From an uncultured Eubacteriales bacterium (lineage in GTDB: Bacteria > Bacillota > Clostridia > Christensenellales > CAG-138), in the NCBI GenBank assembly GCA_902798825.1, contig CADBYI010000011.1, positions 62,001-126,000 of the forward strand: a stretch of 64,000 bases of DNA, written 5' to 3'. The translations under genes and the position numbers were made by a program. Positions 52,197 through 60,797 of this stretch are shown here, one piece after another. How positions within the stretch are numbered: position 1 is the first letter of the stretch; each line of letters begins with the position of its first letter. The notes beneath the pieces are model-generated. The model did no database searches, was not told where the DNA came from, and saw nothing but the letters and a program-made list of their open reading frames with translations.

Positions 52197-52239
52197 CCTC
52201 ATCCGCCGCATACGGTCCCCCTCCCCCCAGGGGGAAGGC
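52197..52239 (-). repeat. Dispersed REP-like element, copy 3
   Basis: A 43-nt copy with CCGCATACGG in place of CCGCAAGCGG. It lies between the flavoprotein and YolD-like genes. Confidence 0.75.
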
Positions 52240-52262
52240 AAAAAGGTCCTTGATCGTTTATG

Positions 52263-52883
52263 TCAGCGGATGAAGTTGGTCCGGTTGCCCCGCTCCGTCT
52301 CAGGCAGGGGGACGCCGGCCTGCCGCCCGGCCTCCAGGCACTTGAGCAGATACGCCATGTTCCGGGCCAGATTCCGCATGGTTTGCAGGCCCTCTGCGTC
52401 CTCCGCCGCCTCGCCGGGGGCTGTGCCGTGGACCAGGTTCCAATAGGTGGCCCCCACCACGGGCATGCGGGAGATGCCGAAATACTTGTTGAGCACGTCG
52501 AAGGAGGCCGAGGTGCCGCCCCGGCGGGCCACGGCCACCGCCGCCCCGGGCTTGAAGGCGAAGGCGTCGCTGGAGCTGTAGAAGGCCCGATCCAGGAAGC
52601 TCAAAATGCGGCCGCTGGGATGGGCATAGTAGACCGGGGTGCCGAAGACGAAGCCGTCGGCCGCCCGGGCCTTGGCCACGAAGTCGTTGATCCCGTCGTC
52701 CGCGAAGACGCAGCCCGTTTCGGTGCACCGGTTGCAGCCGATGCAATCCCGAAGGGGCTTGTTCCCCACGTTCACGATCTCATAGCCGATCCCCTCTTTT
52801 TTCAGCTGTTCGCCGATCTCCTTCAGGGCGATGAAGGTGTTGCCCGAGGGCCGGGCGCTGCCGTTGAGCATCAGTACTTTCAT
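52263..52883 (-). CDS. Iron-sulfur flavoprotein / NADPH-dependent FMN reductase family
   Basis: Flavodoxin-fold protein of 206 residues. The FMN phosphate loop is LNGSARPSGNT (6-16). The compact cysteine motif CIGCNRCTETGC (Cys47, 50, 53, 58; Cx2Cx2Cx4C) matches iron-sulfur flavoproteins (Isf) that bind a 4Fe-4S cluster. FGTPVYYAHPSGRI is the second flavin loop. ATG 52883 follows AGGAGGTATTCT. It lies between the polymerase and YolD genes, which suggests co-transcription but not a shared role. Probable use is redox or detoxification in an anaerobe. Confidence 0.88.
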   Translation of the reverse strand: MKVLMLNGSARPSGNTFIALKEIGEQLKKEGIGYEIVNVGNKPLRDCIGCNRCTETGCVFADDGINDFVAKARAADGFVFGTPVYYAHPSGRILSFLDRAFYSSSDAFAFKPGAAVAVARRGGTSASFDVLNKYFGISRMPVVGATYWNLVHGTAPGEAAEDAEGLQTMRNLARNMAYLLKCLEAGRQAGVPLPETERGNRTNFIR

Positions 52884-52932
52884 AGAATACCTCCTGTATA
52901 TATGCTGTATATTTGTATGTTTATTCGCGTTC

Positions 52933-54429
52933 TCAGGCCTTGTGGCCGCCGATCTGATCGTTGCGGTCCCGGGTGGTGGCCTCCTCCTTCAGGTCCATGC
53001 CCTTCAGGATGGCGTTGCCGCCATACTTCTTTCGAATGTCCAGCACCGCCTGCTGGGCCCGGTGCTCCCGTTGGAGCTTGGCCTCCCGGGCCTGTCGGGC
53101 CTGCTCCTCCGCCTCGGGGTCGCAAAATAGGTCCAGCTGCTCGCTGCGCCCCCCCACCGGGTCCGCCCCCGCTTCCTCCAGCCGCCCGGCCACCACCTGG
53201 ATGCGCCGCACGGTCAAGAAGGGGTCCACCACCTGATCGAAGATGTCCCCGATGGCCGCCACGATTGCCTTCGTGGAGGCCGTGGGCTCCCGAAAGCGAT
53301 ATCCGCCGTGGGCGGGCTTTGGCGTGGGGCGGCCGTAATAATCCACCACGATCTCGCCCCCATAGGGCCGGGGCCGGGTCAGGTTCGTCACGTCATAGCC
53401 CACCCCCAGGCCCACCTCCCCCGCCAGCAGGCCCTTGTTGACCAGGTCCAGCGAAAGGTTCTCCGCCATCTCCCGGGCCACCAGCCGGGCCTCCAAAAAG
53501 GGATAGGGCCGCATGAGGACCTGGCCGCTGCCCACGCTCTTGTTCTCCGGGGTATAGGCCTTGATGGCCCCCAGGGTGCAGGGCTCCTGGCCCCAGGCAT
53601 GGTCGATGAGCAGCTCCGCGTTGACGCCGAAGACCCTGTAGAGGGTGTCCTCGGCGGTGAGGGACATGCGGGCCAGATCCCCCATGGTGTACACGCCCCG
53701 GCTCTCCAGCCGCCGGGCCGTGCCCCGGCCCACCCGCCAGAAGTCGGTGATGGGCCGATGGTCCCACAGCTCGGTCCGATAGCTCTGCTCCGTCAGCTCC
53801 GCCACCCGGGCCCCGTGCTCGTTGGGCTCGGCGTGCTTGGCCACGATGTCCATGGCCACCTTGGCCAAATATAGGTTGGTGCCGATGCCCGCCGTGGCGG
53901 TGATGCCGGTCTCCTGCAGCACCTCCCCCATCATCCGCTCCGTCAGCGCCCGGGGGGTGAGACCATAGGTTTTGAGGTAGGGGGTCAGGTCCAAAAACAC
54001 CTCGTCGATGGAGTAGACCTGGATATCCTCCGGCGCGATGTAGCGAAGGTAGACCTGGTATATTCTGGCGCTGTAGGCCATGTACTTGCGCATCTGAGGC
54101 GGGGCCGTGATAAACTCCGCCGCCAGCGCCAGATCCGTCTCAAGCTCATGGGCGAAGGTGGAGCTCCCCGCCAGCTTCCGCCGGGGGGCCGACATGGTCC
54201 GAAGGGCGTTCACCTTGCGCATGCTCTCCTCCACCTCGAAGAGCCGGGGCCGACCGGGGATGCCGTAGGCCTTCAGGGCCGGGGACACGGCGAGACATAT
54301 GGTCTTCTCCGTCCGGCTCCGATCCGCCACCACCAACAGGGTGTCCAGGGGGTCCAGCCCCCGCTCCACGCACTCCACGGAGGCGTAGAAGGACTTTAGA
54401 TCGATGGCCGCATACCAGCGCTCCTGCAT
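52933..54429 (-). CDS. Y-family DNA polymerase (UmuC/UvrX type)
   Basis: Translesion polymerase of 498 residues. Catalytic acidic residues lie in AAIDLKSFYASVEC (Asp10) and YSIDEVFLDL. Helix-hairpin-helix and little-finger regions follow (FWRVGRGTARRLESRGVYTMGDLAR). The start is ATG 54429 behind AAAGGAGGCGCGGGT. It resembles the Firmicute UvrX/YqjW branch, usually DNA-damage induced and paired with YolD. I saw no convincing LexA (DinR) box upstream. The C-terminus carries a charged tail (EEQARQAREAKLQREHRAQQ). Confidence 0.92.
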   Translation of the reverse strand: MQERWYAAIDLKSFYASVECVERGLDPLDTLLVVADRSRTEKTICLAVSPALKAYGIPGRPRLFEVEESMRKVNALRTMSAPRRKLAGSSTFAHELETDLALAAEFITAPPQMRKYMAYSARIYQVYLRYIAPEDIQVYSIDEVFLDLTPYLKTYGLTPRALTERMMGEVLQETGITATAGIGTNLYLAKVAMDIVAKHAEPNEHGARVAELTEQSYRTELWDHRPITDFWRVGRGTARRLESRGVYTMGDLARMSLTAEDTLYRVFGVNAELLIDHAWGQEPCTLGAIKAYTPENKSVGSGQVLMRPYPFLEARLVAREMAENLSLDLVNKGLLAGEVGLGVGYDVTNLTRPRPYGGEIVVDYYGRPTPKPAHGGYRFREPTASTKAIVAAIGDIFDQVVDPFLTVRRIQVVAGRLEEAGADPVGGRSEQLDLFCDPEAEEQARQAREAKLQREHRAQQAVLDIRKKYGGNAILKGMDLKEEATTRDRNDQIGGHKA

Positions 54430-54454
54430 ACCCGCGCCTCCTTTCCTTGCCCAT

Positions 54455-54484
54455 AGCATACCACAGAAGCGCCTGCGGGTACAA
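54455..54484 (-). promoter_or_regulatory. Promoter of the Y-family polymerase gene
   Basis: TTGTAC (54479-54484), 18-nt spacer, TATGCT (54455-54460) on the minus strand. Confidence 0.55.
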
Positions 54485-54532
54485 CGAAAAAAACCTGTAA
54501 ACAGTCCCTATGACGGGACATACGTCCGGTTG

Positions 54533-54579
54533 AAAAAAACAGGGCCGTCGGGAAACCGAAACGGTTCCCAGCGGCCCTT
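54533..54579 (-). terminator. Terminator of codBA
   Basis: Minus strand long stem AGGGCCG..GGGAA(A)CC with its complement across 54541-54579, followed by GTTTTTTTC. It separates codA from the polymerase promoter. Confidence 0.8.
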
Positions 54580-54623
54580 GGCATCCTTCGATCATGCAAG
54601 CGATCGCCCGGCGAACGAAAACG

Positions 54624-55859
54624 TCAGATCAGCACCTCCCGGCGGGCGGGCTGGGTGCGGGCGACGGCCTTGCCCTTGCGGACGGAAAGGGTCACGGAGG
54701 CGTTGTTGGAGAGGGCTTCATAGTAGTCCTCGGCGTCCATGACCACGAAGCTGGCGGGGCGGCCCACCTCGATGCCGTATCCATCCCCCAGGTGCAGGAC
54801 CCGGGCCGCCTTGGTGGTGACGAAGCGATAGCTGTTCAGAATGTCCTCCCGGCCCATCATCTGGGTCACATGGAGGCCCAGGTACACCGTGTCCCGCATG
54901 GCGCCGCAGCCCATGGGATACCAGGGGTCAAAGAGGTCGTCGTTGCCGAAGGCCACGTTGATGCCCGCCTCCGTGAGCTCCTTCACCCGGGTCACGCCCC
55001 GGCGCTTGGGATAGGTGTCCGCCCGGCCCTCCAGATGGGTGTTCACCAGGGGGTTGGACACGAAGTTGATCTCGCTCATTTTCAGCAGCCGCATGAGCTT
55101 GAGCACATAGGCGTTGGAATAGGAATGCATGGCGCAGGTGTGGGAGGCGGTGACCCTGTCCTTTAAGCCCAGCTCCAGCGCCCGGGTGGCCAGGGTTTCC
55201 AGGCCGCGGGACTGGTCGTCGTCCGTCTCGTCGCAGTGCACGTCCATGAGAAGATCGTTCCTGGCCGCCAGCTGGCAGGCGAAGTTCAAGGATTCCACGG
55301 CATACTCCCGGGTGAACTCGAAGTGGGGGATGGCGCCCACGGCGTCCACGCCCAGCTTCACGGCCTCCTCCATGAGCTCCTTGCCGTGGGGGAAGCTCAA
55401 TATCCCCTCCTGGGGGAAGGCCACCACCTGGATGTCGGCGAGGCCGCGCAGCTCCTCCCGCACCTCCAAAATGGCCTTGAGGGCCACCAGGCTGGGGTCG
55501 GTCACGTCCACGTGGGTGCGGATGAACTGGACGCCGTTGGAGGCGTAGAGCCGGACCGCCCGGCGCACCCGGTCCTTCACGTCCGCGGCGCTCAGCTTGT
55601 CCTTGCGCTTGGCCCAGCACTCGATGCCCTCGAAGAGGGTGCCGGACATGTTCCACACCGGGTCCCCCGCCGTCAGCGTGGCGTCCAGGTGCACGTGGGG
55701 CTCCACGAAGGGCGGCAGCACCAGCTTGCCGTGAAGGTCCGTGACCTCCTCCCCGGGCAGGAGGGAGAGCTTCGGCTCCATGGCGGCAAAGCGGCCGTCC
55801 TCCACCCGGATGTCCGTCGTTTCGGCGGCGTTTTCGATGCGCGCGTTGGTATACAGCAT
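54624..55859 (-). CDS. codA: Cytosine deaminase
   Basis: Amidohydrolase-superfamily enzyme that converts cytosine to uracil and ammonia. The start is ATG 55859 behind AAAGGAGATCGTC, for 411 residues. Metal and catalytic residues are His55/His57 (EPHVHLDATL), the HCDE motif (LLMDVHCDETDDDQ), TASHTCAM and FGNDDLFDPW. It follows codB by 62 nt containing a perfect hairpin. Together they take up and deaminate cytosine for pyrimidine salvage. Confidence 0.95.
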   Translation of the reverse strand: MLYTNARIENAAETTDIRVEDGRFAAMEPKLSLLPGEEVTDLHGKLVLPPFVEPHVHLDATLTAGDPVWNMSGTLFEGIECWAKRKDKLSAADVKDRVRRAVRLYASNGVQFIRTHVDVTDPSLVALKAILEVREELRGLADIQVVAFPQEGILSFPHGKELMEEAVKLGVDAVGAIPHFEFTREYAVESLNFACQLAARNDLLMDVHCDETDDDQSRGLETLATRALELGLKDRVTASHTCAMHSYSNAYVLKLMRLLKMSEINFVSNPLVNTHLEGRADTYPKRRGVTRVKELTEAGINVAFGNDDLFDPWYPMGCGAMRDTVYLGLHVTQMMGREDILNSYRFVTTKAARVLHLGDGYGIEVGRPASFVVMDAEDYYEALSNNASVTLSVRKGKAVARTQPARREVLI

Positions 55860-55888
55860 GACGATCTCCTTTCTCTTTGCAAGCGGAA

Positions 55889-55911
55889 GGCCAGGCCCTT
55901 GGGGCCTGGCC
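55889..55911 (-). other. Perfect hairpin between codB and codA
   Basis: A 10-bp stem GGCCAGGCCC / GGGCCTGGCC with a 3-nt loop. It is not followed by uridines on the minus strand, so it may protect codB mRNA or lower codA expression rather than terminate. Confidence 0.55.
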
Positions 55912-55921
55912 GAAGACGGGA

Positions 55922-57151
55922 TTATTTCCTGATGATCTTGGTGAAGACCAGGTAGCAGACGCAGGCCACCGCCATGGCGTTGACGGAGGCGATGCCCCAC
56001 TTCACAAAGTTGCCCACCAGGGCCCCGGCCACAACGCCCAGGATGGCGCCCCAGTTGACGGCGTCCAGCTTCGCTTCGCCCCTATACCTGTCCCGGTTCG
56101 TACAATAGTCCAGGATGATGATGGCGCCGATGGGCGGCAGGGTGGCGTTGAGGAAGTTGAGCCAGCCGATGAAGTTGTTGTACAGCCAGATGGCCGCCAC
56201 GGTGCCGATGATGCCGCTCACGATGACCATGGGGCGCTTGCGCACGCCGGTGATGTTGGAAAGGCCCAATCCGCCGGTGTAGAGGGCGTTGTCGTTGGTG
56301 GTCCAGATGTTGGCGCCAAGGACGATGAGGGCGGGCACGGTGAGGCCCTGAGCGATCATCACATAGAAGATGTCGTCCATCTCGGTGAAGGCGCCGCCCA
56401 CCGCGCCGAAGGCGAACATAAGGGTGTTGCCGATGAAGAAGGCGATGACGGTGGTGATGACGGCGATCCTATTGGTCTTGGAGAAGCGGGTGAAGTTGGG
56501 GGTGGCGGTGCCGCCGGAGACGAAGGAGCCGATGACCAGCCCCACGCCGGAGAACAGGGTGAGGGACCCGGCGTTCTGGGCGAAGATGGCCGCAAGGCCG
56601 CCGCCCTGCCGGGTGGCCGTCACCATGGAATAGATGCCCAGGATGGCGATGAGGGGAACGGAGATGTAGCTGATGATCTCCATGCCCCGGATGCCGAAGT
56701 AGGCGGAGGCGGTCATGCACACGCCGGCCAGGACCACCAGCAGGATGGGGCTCACATGGAGGACCTCCGCGGCGGGGATGGCGAACATGGCCACGCCCAC
56801 GCCGAACCAGCCGATCTGGGTCAGGGCGATCATAGCTGAGGGCAGATAGGAACCGAAGCGGCCGAAGGACCGGCGGGCCAGCAGATCGAAGGACAGGCCC
56901 GATTCGCTGCCGATGAAGCCCAGGGCCCCGGTGTAGGCCGCCAGGATCAGGCCGCCGATGAGCACGGCCCACACGAAGCCGCCCAGGTCCAAGCCGTTGC
57001 CCAGCTTGGCGCCCACGGACATGCTGGCGGAGAAGAAGGTGAAGCCCAGCATGATGAAGAACATGGGCAGAAAGCCCTTCCGGGCCTTCTTCGGCACGGG
57101 TTCAAAGGAGTAGTCGACGTCGGCGTGCTGCTGTTTCTGTTCGTTTGACAT
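55922..57151 (-). CDS. codB: Cytosine permease
   Basis: NCS1-family transporter of 409 residues with about 12 membrane helices from ATG 57151 (ribosome site TTTGGAGGACAACATCC). The N-terminus MSNEQKQQHADVDYSFEPVP and GFTFFSASMSVGAKLGNGL match CodB; TTNDNALYTGGLGLSNITG is a conserved late motif. First gene of codBA, downstream of a PyrR-type attenuator. Confidence 0.94.
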   Translation of the reverse strand: MSNEQKQQHADVDYSFEPVPKKARKGFLPMFFIMLGFTFFSASMSVGAKLGNGLDLGGFVWAVLIGGLILAAYTGALGFIGSESGLSFDLLARRSFGRFGSYLPSAMIALTQIGWFGVGVAMFAIPAAEVLHVSPILLVVLAGVCMTASAYFGIRGMEIISYISVPLIAILGIYSMVTATRQGGGLAAIFAQNAGSLTLFSGVGLVIGSFVSGGTATPNFTRFSKTNRIAVITTVIAFFIGNTLMFAFGAVGGAFTEMDDIFYVMIAQGLTVPALIVLGANIWTTNDNALYTGGLGLSNITGVRKRPMVIVSGIIGTVAAIWLYNNFIGWLNFLNATLPPIGAIIILDYCTNRDRYRGEAKLDAVNWGAILGVVAGALVGNFVKWGIASVNAMAVACVCYLVFTKIIRK

Positions 57152-57330
57152 GGATGTTGTCCTCCAAATTTCCGCCCTGTCGGGGCATATTTTGGCTTGA
57201 CATGGGGACATCCGCAAAAAAGCGGCTCCCCCATCCAAGGAGAGCCGCAAAAAACCTATTTTCACGTGTTGACGCCCGCGGGCGCCGCTGTCCTTGGAGG
57301 CCTCACTGGACCTGCCTTAAAGCACTGGGG
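57151..57330 (-). promoter_or_regulatory. codB leader with PyrR-type binding loop and attenuator
   Basis: The 57299-57312 segment reads GGUCCAGUGAGGCC in RNA, matching the known PyrR binding loop (consensus ARUCCNGNGAGGYU) with a paired A-U to G-C change at the ends. An intrinsic terminator follows at 57216-57248. In Bacillus, UMP-bound PyrR stabilises this loop and so promotes termination. I infer that pyrimidine excess shuts off cytosine uptake here. Confidence 0.75.
57216..57248 (-). terminator. Attenuator terminator upstream of codB
   Basis: Minus strand stem GCGGCTCTCC / GGGGAGCCGC with one U-G pair and a loop of about 7 nt, followed by six T. Confidence 0.8.
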
Positions 57331-57332
57331 GT

Positions 57333-57361
57333 ATTATAGCGGCCTCTAACCGAACTGTCAA
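57333..57361 (-). promoter_or_regulatory. codBA promoter
   Basis: Consensus TTGACA (57356-57361), 17-nt spacer, consensus TATAAT (57333-57338) on the minus strand. Confidence 0.9.
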
Positions 57362-57443
57362 ATACTATATTTAAATGGCCCGCCAACCGACACGCTATGC
57401 CTTTTTACGCATCCAAAGCCCGACAGGCCCGGTGAAACGGGGT

Positions 57444-58046
57444 TCAGGAAAGGGCTCCGGTGATGGCGCTTAGCAGCTCGTCGTATGCCGTGAAGGCCGG
57501 CAGCTGGGGGTAATCCTGCCGTATTTTCTCGGTGGTGCGGAAGAGGAAGCCTGCCTTGCTGGCCAGGAGCATGTCGAGGTCGTTGTAGCTGTCCCCCACG
57601 GCAATGGTCTCAAAGCCCACGCCCTGCAGGGCCCGGACCGTGGTGAGCTTGGAGTCCCTGCACCGCATACGGATATCCAAAAGCTCCCCGTCAGGCGAGA
57701 TCACAAGGGAGTTGCAGAAGATGGTGGGCCGGCCCAGCTTGACGAGGAGGGGCTTTGCGAACTCCTCGAAGGTGTCGCTCAGGATCACCGTCTGGGCCCG
57801 ATCCCGCAGGGCGTCCAGAAAGGCCCGGGCCCCGGGGAGGGGGTCGATTTTGTCGATGACGGCCTGGATCTCCGGCAGGCCCAGGCCGTGGTCCCGCAAT
57901 ATCCCCATGCGCCAGTGCATGAGCTTGTGATAGTCCGGCTCGTCCCGGGTGGTGCGTTTGAGCTCCGGGATGCCGCTGACCCGGCTGAATTCGATCCATA
58001 TCTCCGGCGTCAGCACGCCCTCCATGTCAAGGCAAACTAAATTCAT
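57444..58046 (-). CDS. thrH: ThrH-type bifunctional phosphoserine phosphatase / homoserine phosphotransferase
   Basis: HAD-superfamily enzyme of 200 residues. VCLDMEGVLTPEIWIEFSR (nucleophile Asp7), LKRTTRDEPDYHKLMHWRM, VILSDTFEEFAKPL and AVGDSYNDLDML match Pseudomonas ThrH closely. ThrH moves phosphate from phosphoserine to homoserine and can replace homoserine kinase. It lies 1 nt after thrC, and hom is divergent from thrC. No thrB is seen here. The context strongly supports a threonine role. Confidence 0.92.
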   Translation of the reverse strand: MNLVCLDMEGVLTPEIWIEFSRVSGIPELKRTTRDEPDYHKLMHWRMGILRDHGLGLPEIQAVIDKIDPLPGARAFLDALRDRAQTVILSDTFEEFAKPLLVKLGRPTIFCNSLVISPDGELLDIRMRCRDSKLTTVRALQGVGFETIAVGDSYNDLDMLLASKAGFLFRTTEKIRQDYPQLPAFTAYDELLSAITGALS

Positions 58047-58047
58047 C

Positions 58048-59535
58048 TCACCATATCTCCTTGCCGGCTTTGTCTAAAACGTAACTAAGCATCTTTTCCG
58101 GTTCGATCACGTCCCCATGGCGCGCGGGCCGATCCTTGAGACCCCTGAGATTCTTCGGCAGGGGCACCCCCGTGATCCTCTCGATCTGGGCCATGGCCGA
58201 ATATTCGTCGGCCCCCGGGGCCTGGCCCAGGGCTTCCAGCACCGCCGCCGGGAACTTATAGGGGGAGGCCGTGGACAGGATCACCACGGACCCATGGCTT
58301 GGGCAGGCGGCCTTGTACTGCTGGGCCACGTGGTAGGCCACCGCCGTGTGGGTGTCCATGAGATACCCCTCCTCCCGCCAGACCCGACCGATGGCGGCCT
58401 TGGTGCCGGCGTCGTCGCAGCAGCCCGCAAAGAACAGTTCGTCCAGCTTCGCCTTCAGATGCGCGGGTACGGTATAGGCCCCCGTCTCGGCCAGGGAGGC
58501 CATGAGCCCCTTCACCAGCTTCGCGTCCCCGGAGAGCAAAAACAGCAGCCGCTCCAGGTTGCTGGACACCAATATGTCCATGGAGGGGGAGACCGTCCTG
58601 TAGAAGGGCCGGTTCCGATCGTAGACGCCGGTGGCGAAGAAGTCGGTCAGAATGTTGTTGGCGTTGGAGGCGCAGATGAGCTTCCCCACGGGCAGGCCCA
58701 GCTCCTTGGCGAAGTAGCCGGCCAGGATGTCCCCGAAGTTTCCCGTGGGCACCACGAAGTCCACCAGATCCCCCACGGCGATCCGGCCCTCCCTGACAAG
58801 GTCAGCATAGGCCTTGAAATAATACACCACCTGGGGGGCCAGGCGGCCGATGTTGATGGAGTTGGCGGAGGACAGCCTGACGCCCTTTCCCGCCAGGAGC
58901 CCCTCCCGCTCCACGGCTGCGAAGATGGCTTTGACGCCGGTCTGGGCGTCGTCGAAGTTCCCCCGGACCGCGCACACGCCCACGTTGTCCCCCTCCTGGG
59001 TGACCATCTGGGCCTGCTGCACGGGGCTGACGCCCCCATAGGGATAGAAGACCAGTATCCGGGTGCCGGGGACGTTGGCAAAGCCCTCCATGGCGGCCTT
59101 GCCCGTGTCGCCGCTGGTGGCGGTCAGAATGAGTATCTCATCGCTCACGCCGCATTTTTCCCGGGCGGCGGTCATGAGCAGGGGCAGCATGGACAGCGCC
59201 ACGTCCTTGAAGGCGCTGGTGGGGCCCCGAAAGAGCTCCAATACGGTGTCCTCCCCCACCCGGACCGTGGGGGTCAGATCCTCGGTCTCGAACTTGCCCT
59301 CATAGGCCCGCCGGACCAGCTCCCCCATCTCCGCCTCCGAGAAGGAAGGGAGCAGGGCCGCCAGAATCCGGGTGGCCATGTCCCGGGTGGAGATGGGCAA
59401 AAGGGCCCGCCAGTCCAGGGAAATGCCGGAGAAAGATGCGGGGCTGTAGAGGCCGCCGTCCCCCGCCATGCCGTCCAAAATGGCCTGGGCGCTGGACACA
59501 GTCAGCCCGTCGTTTCGTGTGCTTTGGTAGATCAT
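58048..59535 (-). CDS. thrC: Threonine synthase
   Basis: PLP enzyme that converts phosphohomoserine to threonine. The 495-residue product is of the long class. Lys110 (GPTSAFKDVALSML) binds PLP, ATSGDTGKAAMEGFA and VVPTGNFGDILAG bind its phosphate. ATG 59535 follows AAGGAGCGAT. Expressed with thrH from a promoter facing hom. Confidence 0.97.
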   Translation of the reverse strand: MIYQSTRNDGLTVSSAQAILDGMAGDGGLYSPASFSGISLDWRALLPISTRDMATRILAALLPSFSEAEMGELVRRAYEGKFETEDLTPTVRVGEDTVLELFRGPTSAFKDVALSMLPLLMTAAREKCGVSDEILILTATSGDTGKAAMEGFANVPGTRILVFYPYGGVSPVQQAQMVTQEGDNVGVCAVRGNFDDAQTGVKAIFAAVEREGLLAGKGVRLSSANSINIGRLAPQVVYYFKAYADLVREGRIAVGDLVDFVVPTGNFGDILAGYFAKELGLPVGKLICASNANNILTDFFATGVYDRNRPFYRTVSPSMDILVSSNLERLLFLLSGDAKLVKGLMASLAETGAYTVPAHLKAKLDELFFAGCCDDAGTKAAIGRVWREEGYLMDTHTAVAYHVAQQYKAACPSHGSVVILSTASPYKFPAAVLEALGQAPGADEYSAMAQIERITGVPLPKNLRGLKDRPARHGDVIEPEKMLSYVLDKAGKEIW

Positions 59536-59577
59536 ATCGCTCCTTGGGCAAAAAAGCCTTGCGTTTCGTTGTCATAT

Positions 59578-59606
59578 ATGATATATTGTCTTCTGTAGAA
59601 AGTCAA
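59578..59606 (-). promoter_or_regulatory. thrC-thrH promoter
   Basis: TTGACT (59601-59606), 17-nt spacer, TATCAT (59578-59583) on the minus strand. No T-box or long leader fits in the roughly 40 nt before thrC. Confidence 0.75.
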
Positions 59607-59661
59607 GTGTTTTTCTATTACGGACTATCCGGAGAAAAACACAGGAAGAGGAAGCGAAAGT

Positions 59662-60768
59662 ATGCAGATCGGATTGCTGGGCTACGGGACCGTGGGCAAG
59701 GGGTTCTACGCCCTGGCGGCGGAGCAGCCGTCGCTAACGGTGAAGACCCTTCTGACCCGCCGTCCCCGGGGCCTTGCCTGCCGGGAGACGGGGGACTTTG
59801 CCGATATCGCACGGGACCCGGATATCGACGTGGTGGTGGAGCTCATCGGCGGCATCCACCCGGCCTATGAATACATCTCGGCCGCCCTGCGGGCCAAAAA
59901 GCACGTGGTCACCGCCAACAAGGCGGTGGTCTGTGCCTACTATCGGGAGCTGGTGGAGCTGGCCTTCCAAAACGGCGTGTGCCTTCGGTGCACGGCGGCG
60001 GCGGGGGGCGGCATCCCCTGGCTAAGCTCCCTGGGCCGGGTGGCCCGGATGGATCGGATCACCGCCGTGGAGGGCATCCTCAACGGCACCACCAACTATA
60101 TCCTTTCGGAGATGACGGCCCGGAACGCCCCCTATCCGGAGCTGCTCAAACAGGCCCAGCAGCTGGGCTACGCCGAGGCGGACCCCACCGACGACGTGGA
60201 GGGCTACGACGCCCGGCGCAAGCTGGTGCTGTCCGCGGACCTGGCCTTCTCCGCCTTGCTGCAGGAGGGGGACATCCCCTGCGTGGGCATCTCCCGCATG
60301 ACCGTGGCGGACATCGCCTGGGCCCGGGAGCGGGGCCTGGTTTGGAAGCTGAACGCCCGGGCCGAGCGCCGGGGCGACGCCGTCAGCGCCTTCGTCTGCC
60401 CCACCCTCTTCCCCGCCTCCACTCCGGAGGGGCAGACCAACGGCAGCGCCAACCGCATCTCCCTCTATGCGGAGCGCATCGGCAAGCAAAGCTTTTCCGG
60501 CGCGGGGGCTGGGGGCTGGCCCACGGCGTCCAACGTGCTGGCGGATTGCCTGTCCATCGCCGGCGGGGCCGCGCCCTTCTACAGCGACCGGCCCGTGGAG
60601 CCCCTGGCCGTGGACAACCGGGAGGGGGAACGGACCTGGCTGTTTCGCAGCTACGGCCGATACGCCATCCGGCAGGAGACCGCAGCCGAGGCCTTCGAGG
60701 CGTATGGGGCCGTGTCGGAAAGCGACCCCACATCCCTACTGGCGTATCTGCCCTATGGCATGCTATGA
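59662..60768 (+). CDS. hom: Homoserine dehydrogenase without ACT domain
   Basis: Reduces aspartate semialdehyde to homoserine. The 368-residue product has the dinucleotide motif LLGYGTVGKGF, VVTANKAVV, VEGILNGTTNYIL and the catalytic stretch EADPTDDVEGYDARRKLVL. Most Firmicute Hom proteins are longer and end in a regulatory ACT domain, which is absent. The next gene encodes a separate ACT protein. Ribosome site GAGGAAGCGAAAGT. Confidence 0.95.
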   Translation: MQIGLLGYGTVGKGFYALAAEQPSLTVKTLLTRRPRGLACRETGDFADIARDPDIDVVVELIGGIHPAYEYISAALRAKKHVVTANKAVVCAYYRELVELAFQNGVCLRCTAAAGGGIPWLSSLGRVARMDRITAVEGILNGTTNYILSEMTARNAPYPELLKQAQQLGYAEADPTDDVEGYDARRKLVLSADLAFSALLQEGDIPCVGISRMTVADIAWARERGLVWKLNARAERRGDAVSAFVCPTLFPASTPEGQTNGSANRISLYAERIGKQSFSGAGAGGWPTASNVLADCLSIAGGAAPFYSDRPVEPLAVDNREGERTWLFRSYGRYAIRQETAAEAFEAYGAVSESDPTSLLAYLPYGML

Positions 60769-60797
60769 TTCTGTAAGTCTGTAAGGAGGAAAGAAGA

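Noticed and set aside
54430-54600. LexA/DinR operator upstream of the Y-family polymerase
   Set aside because: No CGAACNNNNGTTCG-like sequence is present; the visible dyads belong to the codA terminator and a weak GGACATACGTCC palindrome.
59536-59577. T-box or threonine riboswitch before thrC
   Set aside because: The leader is only about 40 nt long and has no specifier or terminator structure.
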